Part shown: piece after piece, positions 31,001 to 41,229 of the stretch | Numbering within the stretch: the stretch's first letter is position 1 | How the letters are laid out: each line of letters starts with the position of its first letter | Assembly: GCA_011109175.1 (NCBI GenBank) | Contig: RDEW01000004.1 | Span: forward strand, 1,853,769 to 1,901,862 | Direction: 5' to 3' | DNA from: Dicyema japonicum | Lineage: Eukaryota > Dicyemida > Rhombozoa > Dicyemidae | Length of the DNA stretch: 48,094 bases | Translations under genes and position numbers: made by a program | The notes under the pieces: generated by a model | Database searches by the model: none | The model's input: the letters and a program-made list of their open reading frames with translations, nothing else | What the model was told of the DNA's origin: nothing

Positions 31001-31634
31001 GAACTTTCAAAGATACCCTCTTCTTTTGACAATAAAACTCGTTAAAGTTAAAAAAAAGTTTTTGGAAGTTAAGTCGATAGTCTCAATTGCTTCCTCATGA
31101 AGATGTGTGGCTATTGTTCAATTCTTTGGTTATCATGGTAGTACATTGTGATTTCTTCTGGTGACGGTAACCATTTTATTTAGGGAGATAAGTTTGACTT
31201 ATCAACCCGGGTACGAAGAATGAAACGGATTCTTATGCTATATGACAACAACTACATAAGCTGTACGCTCGTTGACGTCATTGATTAGAAAATCATAATA
31301 AGCAATACAAAGTGAATTATACTTCATATTGGGTTTACGAGGATTATGGGAGCAATAGGGAATTCAAAAGTGATATTTTGGAAATAGGATCGTTAATGCA
31401 ACACCATCTGAACAGTTATTTCACAGAATTCACGTGAGACAAGGATATAAGAACACTTAATTTTAAGAAATGTTGGTTGCAATATGGAATTTTCGGCCTC
31501 TAGCAACTATTTCTGAATAATAATTATAAAATTTTAAATATTTACTATTAAAGAATATTCGTAGGATAATAAAAATTAAATATTTAATTTTAACTAACAA
31601 AATTATTATATATTAAAAAAACGTGCTATCTGGC
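31001..31634. other. No gene recognised; LINE-A upstream flank
   Basis: AT-rich toward the end (31500-31620). No coding signal. Confidence 0.5.
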
Positions 31635-31642
31635 GTGGCGCT

Positions 31643-32460
31643 ATGTGGTTCCCTCACTCTGTAAGTTTTGGTAACGCTCAGAGAGCACCTAATGCTCCTC
31701 CAAAGAGAACCATTAGACATCCACCTCCGAGGAAACTGTCTCCTCGGCGGCAGCTCTATCATCCTCATCTACCCGGAAAAAAACCCCTAGCCCACTGCAA
31801 GAAACGGACCACGGTTCTTCAACTGAATATTAATAGAGTAAGAGGAAGATATTGGGGCTGCGCTCCCTCCTGGCGTAGCTGAAGATCGACATGACTTTAA
31901 TACAAGAGATGAAACTGCATACGAACAGTTCTACCCCGATGGATACGAGTCAGTACGGACTGACCGAAAGAGGAGCGGAGTAAAGAAAGACCTTAAATGT
32001 GTGGACATCACTTCAGTGGTGAAGAATGGGAGACGACGATGTTACTGAAGTCAATGCAGTCTGAGTTGAAACAACCAATGGAAAAATTACCTTTGTGAAC
32101 GTCCATGTGCCCCCACCTGGTTCTTGCCCGGAGCACTATAATATGCCCAATTTATCTACCTTGGCTCCTTTGAACGACGTGATCATTGGCAGGGATATCA
32201 ACACAAAACACCCTCTGTGGCTGGCAAGTCAACCGTCTGACTCAAGAGGAAAAGTACTACTTTCGCAGACAGGGCCTTTCACGGTCATGAATGACCCGTC
32301 AAAACATAAGAGAACCTCCTTCAGGGAGTCAGACCAACTAACTTCTCCAGACATCACGCTTTGTTCTCCCGCCCTGGCTGCAATATCGACTTGGTCAGTC
32401 ACTTACAACTCAAGAAGCGACCATAATTCCATCCTTTTGGAGATCAAGAGAGAAACGTCG
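31643..32460 (+). pseudogene. LINE-A N-terminus and APE endonuclease
   Basis: 31643-31882 starts MWFPHSVSFGNAQRAPNAPP and ends TTVLQLNINRVRGR, where LNIN is the first APE motif (catalytic Asn). After a shift: LIQEMKLHTNSS (31895-31930; Glu of QE). Frame 32095-32802 gives FVNVHVPPPGSCPEHYN, DVIIGRDINTKHPLWLASQP (for GGDFNAHHPLW), SPDITLCSP and SDHNSILLEI (about 32425; the SDH catalytic motif). All signature positions can be placed, but GRD replaces GGD and frames shift near 31880 and 32090. Confidence 0.87.
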
Positions 32461-34337
32461 ACTAGAAGAAGATCCCCAAAAAAATTCAACCACAAACTCG
32501 CAGATTGGAGACTTGACTGTACACTTACTGACAATCTACTGCAGCATCTGGATGGTATTATTTCCATGAACAAAGTAGTCGCTTATGTAAACCGCACATC
32601 TTGGACGCAACATCACTATCTGCACCTAAACTACACCAGGGGATATGGCAGGTCGACATTTACCAAGGAAAGAAACAAACTCAAAATGTCTGGCCGATTA
32701 ACTTTTGAGGATAAATATAGACTCAAGGCTTTGAACAATGAACTAAAAAACAGGGAGGCAAGAACACAAATATCAAGATGGAAACATCTGTCTCCTCGTT
32801 GAATAGAAATATACCCACTACTGCAATTTGGAAGATTATCCGAGACTCCTCGAAAGGGGATGAAAGATCGTCCGAGGTGGACTACAGCCAAAAGGACTCA
32901 AGCAACCTAATAAAATGCTCTGTGAAAATATCCCATAAAGACCATAAGAAGTTGGATGTACCCCCAAAATATCTCAGTAAACCGAAAAAGGAACCAGGTA
33001 CGATTCACTTCACTGAAAACGACGTGAGATGTACATTGAGAGCCATTAAAACGACCTATTCAAACGGACCCGATAAGATCCAATGATCCTCCTAAAGAAT
33101 CTGGGAGACTACGTAATCGCTGCATTAACGAAGATATTCAATCACTCCATTAACAAAAATTGTATTCCAGCATTATGGAAGCTGGCCCACCTACATCCAA
33201 TTTTGAAACCCGGTAAAGTGGAAGAAGGACCCAGCTTCATCAGACCGGTCACGTTATTGTGTTCGGTGTCGAAAATTCTGGAAAGGCTGGTTTTAACATG
33301 TTTTTAAAAAGGAGAGGTCTACTTCGACCCACTTATCTCATTGACTAACTTTATACTATTTGGTTTCTCGCACAGGCCGGGACACATGAAGACTGTACTT
33401 TGCTCCATAGACGTCCACAAAGCTTTCGACTTTGTGTCAAGGCGGATTCTTACTTGGAAAATTTACCAAAGATCCCTGGAAAGCTCAAACTCTGGCTAGC
33501 TAACTTCCTTAGTGGTCGAAGGGGACGCGTCTGCATTGGCCAGTCAAGGTCTATTTCACAGCTTCTCCCTAATGGGGTTCACCAAGGATGCCTTTTGTCT
33601 TCAGTTTTATTCAACCTATTCATGGCGGACATTTCCACTCCAGACTCAGAAAATGATATTATTTTAACTTTTGCCGACTACATCGTCATTGCGTCACGCG
33701 ATCAGGATATCCATTTTGCCACTTCGAAGTTGCAAGAAAATCTGGACCGGCTTGACAAATGGCTATCGAAGAATCGCCTAACTACTAGCAGTGAAAAGAT
33801 CGTCATATCCCTATTTACTTCAGACAAGAGACTGGGAAGACGGACGGTCTAACTAGAGGCAAACAATGAAGCTATTCCTTACAGAAAATCCCAAAGAATC
33901 ATTAGGGTGACTTTTGACAAGCATTTGTCATTCTCTCCCCATGTTGAAAACGTAATTACGAAATGCGAAAAGTAATGTTCTGATATGCCTCACAGGCTTA
34001 TGGAAGATCGGAAAGCATTCTGTTTTAAGCACTATATAAACAATTCATTGAACCATGCATCTCTTATGCATGCGGTATATGGGGTCCACTCATCTCTTGG
34101 ACAAATGTCTTGAAGATCGAGGCTAGCTGGAGAAGAGCCTCCAAGGTCACGGAACGCTGGATTTCCGGAAGACTCTAGCCACCAATGCCTTTTGAAGCCT
34201 TGAGAAGAATGAACCACGGATCGCGCCGTCGTGAATGCGAAGGTCCAATCACTCGACCGATACGTGCTTATGCGGGGACGAGGGAGGAGCATCGGGCCAA
34301 GATGAGGTTCCTGCTAGAGCGTGCTGGGATCACGTGA
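32461..34337 (+). pseudogene. LINE-A reverse transcriptase and C-terminus
   Basis: Linker: FTKERNKLKMSGRLTFEDKY (32656-32720), then EPGTIHFTENDVRCTLRAIK with NGPDKIQ (33000-33085), ALWKLAHLHPILKPGKVEEG and RPVTLLCSVSKILERLV (33160-33300), LCSIDVHKAFDFV (motif A, 33400-33435), LPNGVHQGCLLSSVLFNLFM (motif B, about 33565-33625), LTFADYIVIASR (motif C, 33667-33700; the second Asp of ADD is Tyr), then LYKQFIEPCISYACGIWGPL and PITRPIRAYAGTREEHRAK. The ADY change alone would abolish catalysis, and frameshifts at about 32800, 33085, 33310, 33460 and 33852 break the frame. Confidence 0.88.
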
Positions 34338-34569
34338 TTAGTTAGTTTGTGTGACCGTGGTTTCTGGTGTTGTTATTATTGATTACTATCGCGTAGCGCC
34401 ATAGAGGGAAAACTGTATTATTATTTTGTTGCAGGAAAGTGACGGAATTAATGAGATTTTTTTGCATTAAACACAAACATAGTTAACAAAAATATGAATA
34501 GTGGTCTTGTTTCTGAAAACAAGGTAACTCATTTGGAAACAGGATCGTTAATGAAAATGTAATCTAGAT

Positions 34570-35130
34570 CATACATATCAAACTCAAAAGGCTCCAAGTG
34601 CCGATAAGATAATTTGAGTATACAAGCGGGCCTCACTAACAAATCTGAAAAAAAGACTGTAATCTTATTGAAGTGTATTTCACTAACAAATCTGAAAAAA
34701 AGACTGTAATCTTATTGATATAATCTGCAGTTCTATTACAACGACTATATTACTATAAGACTCCACAACGCCAAATATAACAATTGTAATCATTTTTCAA
34801 GATCATCATTTTCACTATGTTTTGTCATGAGATGACTTTTTTGCAAGACAATTTTTCGTATATTTGAAATGTATCAGCAGTTCCGACCTTGATCAGGTTG
34901 AGTTCATAGTTTGCTTGCAGTAACAGAAGCGACATTGGCTTGCTCTATTTTTGCAAAACATACCTGTCGCTGTGTCAACTTAACCTTGACTTATTTGCAA
35001 CATACATTAGGCACTCGTATTCATCGCTAGATTGATGGTTAGTTTCATAATGTCTTTTTAAGTTGTACTCTTGTTGGCAGTGCTGTTATTGCAAACTAAA
35101 CAATGTATCCTTGCATTAATTATTCGACAA
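34570..35130 (-). mobile_element. hAT deletion derivative, copy 3
   Basis: Lower edge: CATATCAAACTCAAAAGGCT, then CGATAAGATAATTTGAGTAT and ACAAGCGGGCCTCACTAAC, as at 14048. Reading the minus strand from 35130 down: a BED finger, CLVCNNSTANKS then, one base shifted, LKRHYETNHQSSDEYECLM (C-x2-C and H-x4-H with HYETNH), and about 100 bp later LIKVGTADTFQIYEKL, the C-terminal SLIKVGT block seen at 47060. The N-terminus is joined almost directly to the C-terminus: about 500 catalytic codons are deleted. Such derivatives can be moved in trans by a full-length relative; I did not find one here. Confidence 0.72.
34634..34727. repeat. Tandem duplication, 2 x 47 bp (second partial)
   Basis: CACTAACAAATCTGAAAAAA then AGACTGTAATCTTATTGA at 34634 and again at 34681. 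38 bp are identical. It lies inside the hAT terminus, so the duplication came after the hAT insertion or in its parent. Confidence 0.9.
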
Positions 35131-35794
35131 AAGTACTGTAGTTCACATGTTGATGAATTACCAGTCTTTATCTTTAAGTTTCCTTATCTTCTTACTTTAA
35201 GATTCCATTCTAAATGGGGTCAGTTTGCCCAATATTTTATAAAGACACATAATTATTATTGTTTTAAATTTTGTTAATATTGAAAGTATTGGTAAACAAT
35301 TTCAGCATTGTGTTATCGATTTAAGCGTATAGTGCTCTGCCAAACACGTGAAAGCACCCACCATGTAGGACAGTATTGTTGTTCTGGGTTCGTTAGTATA
35401 TAGGGATGGGCGTATAGTTTAAGCGTATAAACGTCTTCTGACTACGTAGAACGCTTATAACCGTGGCCTATCAATTTAACGCTGCTGACAGATATCCACT
35501 GATTTTCTCTGGTGATCTCATTTCAATGATACGGTAAGCCCCAATGTCGTCGACTCCATAAAAATCCTTTTTACAGTACGCGTGTTGAAAAAAAGACACC
35601 TCGAACCAGTTCACATGCAAACAATTGCTGAGGTATTTCAGGAAAATTCGAAAATTGTAAAAATTGGGATCACCTAATTAGTTGGGTTTCCACATCCTCT
35701 CTCGGCGGTCTTGGAGGTTTTAAATAGTATAGGTGTAATAACTACAAATAAAAATCCAAAAAAAATTATTAAAAATATTTACTTATTAGAATTG
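35131..35794. other. No gene recognised; carrier gene 3' flank
   Basis: The first part may extend the hAT derivative (its upper terminus was not found). CGTATAGTTTAAGCGTATAA near 35410 repeats a GTATA-GTATAA theme at 35325. No coding signal. An AATAAA-like signal for the carrier gene is not clear below 35795, where the DNA is very A/T-rich. Confidence 0.45.
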
Positions 35795-35972
35795 CTATGT
35801 CAAATTAATAATACTTTCATACACAAGAAATATAAGTGCTGTTGATGGAACCATCTTACAAATACAAGGATTGATCCCTTTGTACAATGATAGAATGCCC
35901 TCATTTTTAATAAGATGAGTGATGACATGTCTCATATTACGATAGTCTCTTAAATTGTTCATTAGTCTGGTT
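35795..35972 (-). CDS. Mitochondrial carrier (SLC25 family), C-terminal exon
   Basis: The last 58 codons are intact: TRLMNNLRDYRNMRHVITHL, IKNEGILSLYKGINPCICKM, VPSTALIFLVYESIINLT, stop 35795-35797. This is the third repeat of the SLC25 fold: the end of the P-x-D-x-x-(K/R)-x-R helix (TRL), the matrix helix with NEG...LYKG, and the last membrane helix after VPS(T/A)AL.F..YE. Such proteins exchange metabolites across the inner mitochondrial membrane. PSTALIFLVYES and the length after LYKG fit SLC25A32/FLX1-like or related solute carriers, but substrate cannot be read from this part. Everything upstream lies in the gap 35973-36379 or beyond it; I did not find further exons above 36480. It is the clearest host gene in the window. 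Confidence 0.9.
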
Positions 35973-36379
35973 NNNNNNNNNNNNNNNNNNNNNNNNNNNN
36001 NNNNNNNNNNNNNNNNNNNNNNNNNNNNNNNNNNNNNNNNNNNNNNNNNNNNNNNNNNNNNNNNNNNNNNNNNNNNNNNNNNNNNNNNNNNNNNNNNNNN
36101 NNNNNNNNNNNNNNNNNNNNNNNNNNNNNNNNNNNNNNNNNNNNNNNNNNNNNNNNNNNNNNNNNNNNNNNNNNNNNNNNNNNNNNNNNNNNNNNNNNNN
36201 NNNNNNNNNNNNNNNNNNNNNNNNNNNNNNNNNNNNNNNNNNNNNNNNNNNNNNNNNNNNNNNNNNNNNNNNNNNNNNNNNNNNNNNNNNNNNNNNNNNN
36301 NNNNNNNNNNNNNNNNNNNNNNNNNNNNNNNNNNNNNNNNNNNNNNNNNNNNNNNNNNNNNNNNNNNNNNNNNNNNNNN
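35973..36379. other. Assembly gap (N run)
   Basis: 407 unknown bases. Long frames running through it in either direction are artefacts of N translation. Confidence 1.
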
Positions 36380-36470
36380 AGGACTCTGTTTCCACATCAG
36401 TGGAAACTGGATACACTTAACTAGTTGTTTACTGTTAACTTCTTTCTCGGTGTATCCTTGTTAATAATAG
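36380..36470 (+). repeat. LINE 3'-tail repeat, copy 3
   Basis: GGACTCTGTTTCCACATCAG, TGGAAACTGGATACACTTAA, CTAGTTGTTTACTGTTAACT, TCTTTCTCGGTGTATCC then TTGTTAATAA: closely matches 20150-20245. Its 5' part lies in the gap. Confidence 0.8.
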
Positions 36471-36654
36471 TTATTCTTGTTGGTTGATGGGTATAAGGTC
36501 ACGAACACAGAGAGATTAATTTTATGCCAAGAAATATTCAGAGTTTGTAGTCAACTTAGATGAGGAACTATTTTGTTAAAATGTTCGATTGTAGTCATCT
36601 GTAGAATTTGCTGTTGATAAAAAAGTATTTCATATTTTTTATTTTTAGATGACA

Positions 36655-36855
36655 TGGGCTCGATTAAAAGTGTGCAGAGCTCTTGTCCAATACTTCCGGT
36701 GGCTGTATAAGTTGGCCACTTAAGTTCGTTATAAGTTCGTTACCAAGGCATTTGCAGAAGCAAATATACCTCTCTGTAAGATGAGGCACTCTTCCTTGTT
36801 ACACCTTGTCAAGAGGAAACATTACCATGTACAACAAAGGCCAGGATTTGCGTGA
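36655..36855 (+). pseudogene. hAT-like transposase fragment
   Basis: After an AG acceptor-like tract (TTTTTTATTTTTAG, 36636-36650), frames give RLKVCRALVQYFRWLYKL and, shifted, FVTKAFAEANIPLCKMRHSS and LLHLVKRKHYHVQQRPGFA-stop. (L/V).KAF..ANIPL.K..H.S....V.K resembles the CGGBP1/hAT conserved segment after the BED finger. Short and shifted, so only moderate support. Confidence 0.45.
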
Positions 36856-37719
36856 AACAGATTTCTATCGAAAAAATAAATGAGATTATTTGCCGCTTAA
36901 GGTTTCTCATTGAAATAATAAATAGTGGACAGTATAACTATAATATTATTGAAAAGCGAATATAAGAGGGAATAGACACATAACTTCCTTGACGTGTTCC
37001 AGCATAACCTTTAACTCACTATACTAGTAAAGGAAATTGGAGTATATTTTGTTATCTTTCTTGATGATCCCGGGGTTCTAAATAAATAAATTTTTCAAAT
37101 TCTGCAAAGGTCTTGTCACACCTGAACAGAGAGCACAACTGGCTACCAGCCAATGTTGGAACTCAAATCTCTATCCTATTTTCTTTGATAGCAAGTGGAT
37201 CAAAAATGCTCCTTGATAACATCTGTCACGTGTGATGCCTAAGGAGTTTTCCTTCTGGAAGTTTGTTTTTACTTCTTGATGGTCGAGAAAATCAACTCAA
37301 TCTAAGGGAGAAACCTAGTGTCCTCTTTCTTCGTTTTTATAGGAGTCAATAAACTCAATGAGGCTGGTTACGGTTTTTCTACAAAGTATCAGGAAACCCA
37401 ATTGAAAACAAAATCGCCCATGAAGAATACCAATAGACTCTAAAGAAAGACATCCATATCTAGCTTTTCATTTGCATTTTACATCTTTATGCTTTTCTGA
37501 AGTTAAATAAAGGCAATGTGTATACAAATTAGTAAATTGGGAGAATATAAATTGTTATGACGTAGATCCAAGTTGGAAGAATAATTTCTAATATATTAAT
37601 TAGTATTTTTTTTATCGCTTATTGTCTTCCGAGAAAATAAAAAGTAGTACATTCTTATTATTAGAAGACTAGGAAATCATCATTAAATTAAGAGGAAGTG
37701 TGACCATTAGAAGATCCCG
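36856..37719. other. No gene recognised
   Basis: No motif; in particular no minus-strand mitochondrial carrier signature (P-x-D-x-x-K) that would extend the exon at 35795. Confidence 0.45.
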
Positions 37720-38300
37720 GCCACTCTCAGTAAACACTTCATTTTATTACGGTGATCATCCTTAGATCCTACGCACTCCATGTGTTCTCGTTGTCTGGCA
37801 AAGATTCGCGTGAGATGAACTGTGTCCACTTTTTAGAGTTCAAGTAGTAAGGACTGGAAATCCTTGATTCCTTTTAGATGTGTTCTTTCTGATTTCGTTG
37901 TCCATTCGGCGAATCCGTAGCGAATAGTTAACTCGACATATTGACGGTATAGGTAACCTAGCGTTAAACTGAGTTTCTATACTGTCCAAAATAGAATATG
38001 GAATTTGTTTCCCATTTATAGCCAGGGAAGTCCAGAATTCACGTTTGAGGTAAATTTCGTATGACTTTTCAGCGGAAATAAACGAACTTGATACGACTCT
38101 TTCTGAGGAATTTGATATCTGAGTCGAAGGTTGCTTGGGATATCTGAGTAGAAGATCTTTGTTAGTATTTTTTGTGCTAACTAAAACGCCTTTTGTATGT
38201 CAACCGAGCATACTACGGATTTTGATGTCTTGATTAGAATTTTAGCCTTCAGAAATGAATTTTGATAGGCGTGTGAGGTGACTTGTAGTGAGGAAACTTT
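37720..38300 (-). pseudogene. Probable LINE RT thumb region
   Basis: Minus strand: KSYEIYLKREFWTSLAINGK, QIPYSILDSIETQFNARLP, LTIRYGFAEWTTKSERTHLK (alternate frame). The GKQIPYS...LGLTFDARLTY pattern resembles what follows motif C in Jockey-like RTs. Many shifts; weak. Confidence 0.4.
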
Positions 38301-38774
38301 TTTTGAATTCGTGCTGCAAGGGTGTCGCCGGTAGGTAATGTCGAATGATCACCAGAACGAGTTTTAAATAATTTTTGAACAGCACATAAAAGTGATATCG
38401 TTTTGTATATTGAATGGAGGTCCTAGGGTCTTCCAGGTATTAGGAATTTTTAGACAACGGTAAAATTGTCTAACGCTTATCGGTCCACGGCATTAAAAAA
38501 ATTGAGGACCATTGTTCTAGACCATCATATCGGCACCATACCTGGATTGGTATTGCGTCTGACTATTTCACATCAGTGAGATAGTGCTCGGATTGTCCAG
38601 GAAGGTCGTGAATATTTGCCAGCATCTTTCCGCTTCTTATCGACATCATTTACTCTGGCTCTCTCCCTGACCTCTTGGTTTTGTGGACACTTGAGTTGGT
38701 TTCTATTTTTAATTAAGGTGTTTTCAAATTTATCATCATAGTCGAATGAGTAGACGTGTTTTTTCTATAAAACG
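38301..38774. other. No gene recognised
   Basis: No supported feature. Confidence 0.5.
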
Positions 38775-38998
38775 TTTTGACTTTGATTATTTGTTAAAGT
38801 GGAAAAATGCATTATTGATAAACTTAAAAGGCTTATAGTCAATAAAGGCAGTGAAATTCTTTCAATTGGCATTCTTGTACTCATCCCTTTGACTTTGATT
38901 ATTTGTTAAAGTGGAAAAGTGCATTATTGATAAACTTAAAAGGCTTATAGTCAATAAAGGCAGTGGAAATCGTTCAATTTACATTCTTGTACTCATCT
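38775..38998. repeat. Tandem duplication, 2 x 112 bp, diverged
   Basis: Copies 38775-38886 and 38887-38998, starting TTTTGACTTTGATTATTTGT. Differences include AAAAATGC/AAAAGTGC, GTGAAATTC/GTGGAAATC and AATTGGC/AATTTAC, so this duplication is real DNA and not a collapsed assembly error. Confidence 0.93.
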
Positions 38999-39207
38999 AT
39001 AAGTCTTTTATTTGTAAATGCTCTTCCTTATAGGGTTGTAGTCGCTCTATAAGGCGTAAACTAAATGCCAATTAAGAGAGAAGGCAACACTCCTTGAAGC
39101 ATGTATTAAATTGAGAAATGTTATAATATCCTCGACTCTATATATTGTTCTTCTATTCATCAGCGGATCGTTCAAAACTAAGAGATCATTTAGATTTGGT
39201 AGTAAGA

Positions 39208-39467
39208 GTGTTCTCTAATATTTGCTAATTGCTTCTATTGCAGGGTGTTTTAGTAACAAGTTTTTATCTGCCAATGAGAATATGAAGTCCTTTGCGCAGG
39301 AATTAGGAGGAAATGTGTATATATTCATAATCATGACGTGTTCTCTAATATTTGCTAATTGCTTCTATTGCAGGGTGTTTTAGTAACAAGTTTTTATCTG
39401 CCAATGAGAATATGAAGTCCTTTGCGCAGGAATTAGGAGGAAATGTGTATATATTCATAATCATGAC
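39208..39467. repeat. Tandem duplication, 2 x 130 bp, perfect
   Basis: Copies 39208-39337 and 39338-39467, both GTGTTCTCTAATATTTGCTA to TATTCATAATCATGAC. The unit contains an acceptor-like TTGCTTCTATTGCAG and the start of the open frame at 39352-39579. Confidence 0.95.
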
Positions 39468-39579
39468 TACTCCAATGTTTAAGCGGATGGAAATCGATAA
39501 TATTCAGTGGGCGGAGGTATGCTGTCAAATAAATGTCCACGTGATCGGCGATCCATTTCATGAGAGTGAAAATTTTTGA
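39352..39579 (+). CDS. Candidate exon, unknown
   Basis: 75 codons from ATG, or from the acceptor CTTCTATTGCAG at 39373: CFSNKFLSANENMKSFAQEL, GGNVYIFIIMTTPMFKRMEI, DNIQWAEVCCQINVHVIGDP, FHESENF-stop. Balanced composition with alternating hydrophobic positions suggests a folded segment; I know no family. The first third lies in the 130-bp tandem duplication, so an upstream truncated copy of the exon start sits at 39222-39337. The stop is within a hairpin (39569-39599). Confidence 0.3.
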   Translation: MLIASIAGCFSNKFLSANENMKSFAQELGGNVYIFIIMTTPMFKRMEIDNIQWAEVCCQINVHVIGDPFHESENF

Positions 39580-39599
39580 TTTTATTAATCAAAAATTTT
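39569..39599. other. Perfect 13-bp hairpin
   Basis: AAAATTTTTGATT (39569-39581), loop TTATT, AATCAAAAATTTT (39587-39599). Could be chance in AT-rich DNA or a palindromic scar. Confidence 0.85.
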
Positions 39600-39967
39600 G
39601 ACTTGAAGGTCGATTTATTGAATTTAAAAGTTTAACATTTTTGGACTATGGCAAATTTATCTAATTTTTAATATAAAAAACTAATCTTTATTAAAATACA
39701 GTATGATATACTCAAAACGTATTCAGGTTTAAAATTCAGTCTTGAGATAATAATTTTCCAAATTATACAAATCTTTCCTCAACGGCAATGTTTTTAATTC
39801 ACGTGTACACCAATATAGTGGATTTCGGACCATTCAAATATTATAGTTTTCTATTGTAGGGTTTTCCACCATTCTTTCTATGAGTTATTCACATATATCT
39901 GTCCAGAATACCCTTTTCGTCGATCAAAACCAAAACTTTTTCAGCTCTATAATAAATGCAACTGAAA

Positions 39968-40030
39968 AAACCTCAAAAATGGCATAATTCTTTGTGTTGT
40001 CAAGTGAAACCTCAAAAATGGCATAATTCT
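39968..40030. repeat. Short direct repeat, 2 x 24 bp, 39-bp period
   Basis: AAACCTCAAAAATGGCATAA then TTCT occurs at 39968-39991 and 40007-40030. Confidence 0.9.
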
Positions 40031-40325
40031 GAAATTTTCTACAGTTTGCGACAAGACCGAAGATAATGTCCAATGCCTTCAATTAAGTCTTGTATGTTTT
40101 ACTGTTAACTTATGAGAAGGAATATCGGATTATCGATCAAAGAGTCAGTAGATGAGAAAATCACATATTTTAGAAATTATGGAATAGTAACAAAAATGAT
40201 AAATTTGTTAGTTTGAGATGTTTCTTAGATTTATCAATGTAAAATAGTCTTAATTTTTTTGTTCTAATCCAATCTCCAAAGATTATCCAAAACACACTGA
40301 CTTCAATCGAGTTAGTTTATTCTAA

Positions 40326-40595
40326 CCAGAATAGCATCATCACCGTGACTAAACTTTAGGTCAACAGTCTATTATATAATTGCAACAATACTCCAGATAC
40401 ATTAGAACTAAGGCATCTCCTGTAATTGACAGATAAATGAGTTTTAAATTTTCCATTATTCCAGAATAGCATCATCACCGTGACTAAACTTTAGGTCAAC
40501 AGTCTATTATATAATTGCAACAATACTCCAGATACATTAGAACTAAGGCATCTCCTGTAATTGACAGATAAATGAGTTTTAAATTTTCCATTATT
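40326..40595. repeat. Tandem duplication, 2 x 135 bp, perfect
   Basis: Copies 40326-40460 and 40461-40595, CCAGAATAGCATCATCACCG to TTTTAAATTTTCCATTATT, apparently identical. No coding content. Confidence 0.95.
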
Positions 40596-41229
40596 CCCAT
40601 ATTCCTATCACATATTATACTACACATACACGGGAAAGCACAGTCTCTTCCTACGGATCATTTACTTATACATGGAATCCAACGTTATCACTATTTTTGG
40701 AGACAACTGATTAGCAAGAATTGAACGTAGATTTTTTACTTATTAAAAAATCAATAGTTGACAATATTTCCATCTATCCAAAGTCCACTATAAGACTAAC
40801 TCTTCTCATTTGATTAAAACCCATTGAACTCAAATCCTCGTCCTATCAGGACTGACAGCTTCCATTTAAATGTGACATACTTGCGTCTTTGTCAATTGCG
40901 GATGAAGCAAAAGGGAAGGGTTTATACAAATCAGAGTGGTAATAAACGATTGAGAGATATAACAGAGTATGTTCCTCAAAATTAAACAAACAACAACCAG
41001 TTGACATCATTCTCTCAGGGAGATCATTAATAAATCATTTTACCTGAGAATCATGAAATTCTATTCTCAACAAGGCAATACATGCAAACAGCACAACAAA
41101 CACATAATTTCATTTGTAACATAAAATTTTAATTCGAAATAAATTATTTATATTGTCAATTTATTTTTCAATATTTTTAAAAAGAAAGATACGGTTATAC
41201 AATTTCTATTATTATTGAAAAATTACTGC
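40596..41229. other. No gene recognised
   Basis: AT-rich, especially 41100-41225. No supported feature. Confidence 0.5.

Larger units (their letters stand above)
31635..34392 (+). mobile_element. LINE-A, near full-length, inactive
   Basis: A non-LTR retrotransposon of about 2.75 kb with one long, repeatedly frameshifted ORF: proline/arginine-rich N-terminus, APE endonuclease, RT, C-terminal region to a stop at 34335-34337 (LLERAGIT-stop), and a short tail rich in TTATTATTG. No separate ORF1 was found. The motif GTGGCGCTATGTGGTTCCC (31635-31653) is at its 5' edge and GTAGCGCCATAGAGGGAAA (34393-34411) just after the tail, both in the same orientation; this could be a diverged target-site duplication of about 20 bp. 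Related copies: 14590, 41230, 44081. Jockey/I-like by its RT wording. Confidence 0.88.

Noticed and set aside
35795-36464. Three long frames (159-200 codons) crossing 35973-36379
   Set aside because: They consist mainly of unknown residues from the N run. Only the 58 codons of the carrier exon are real.
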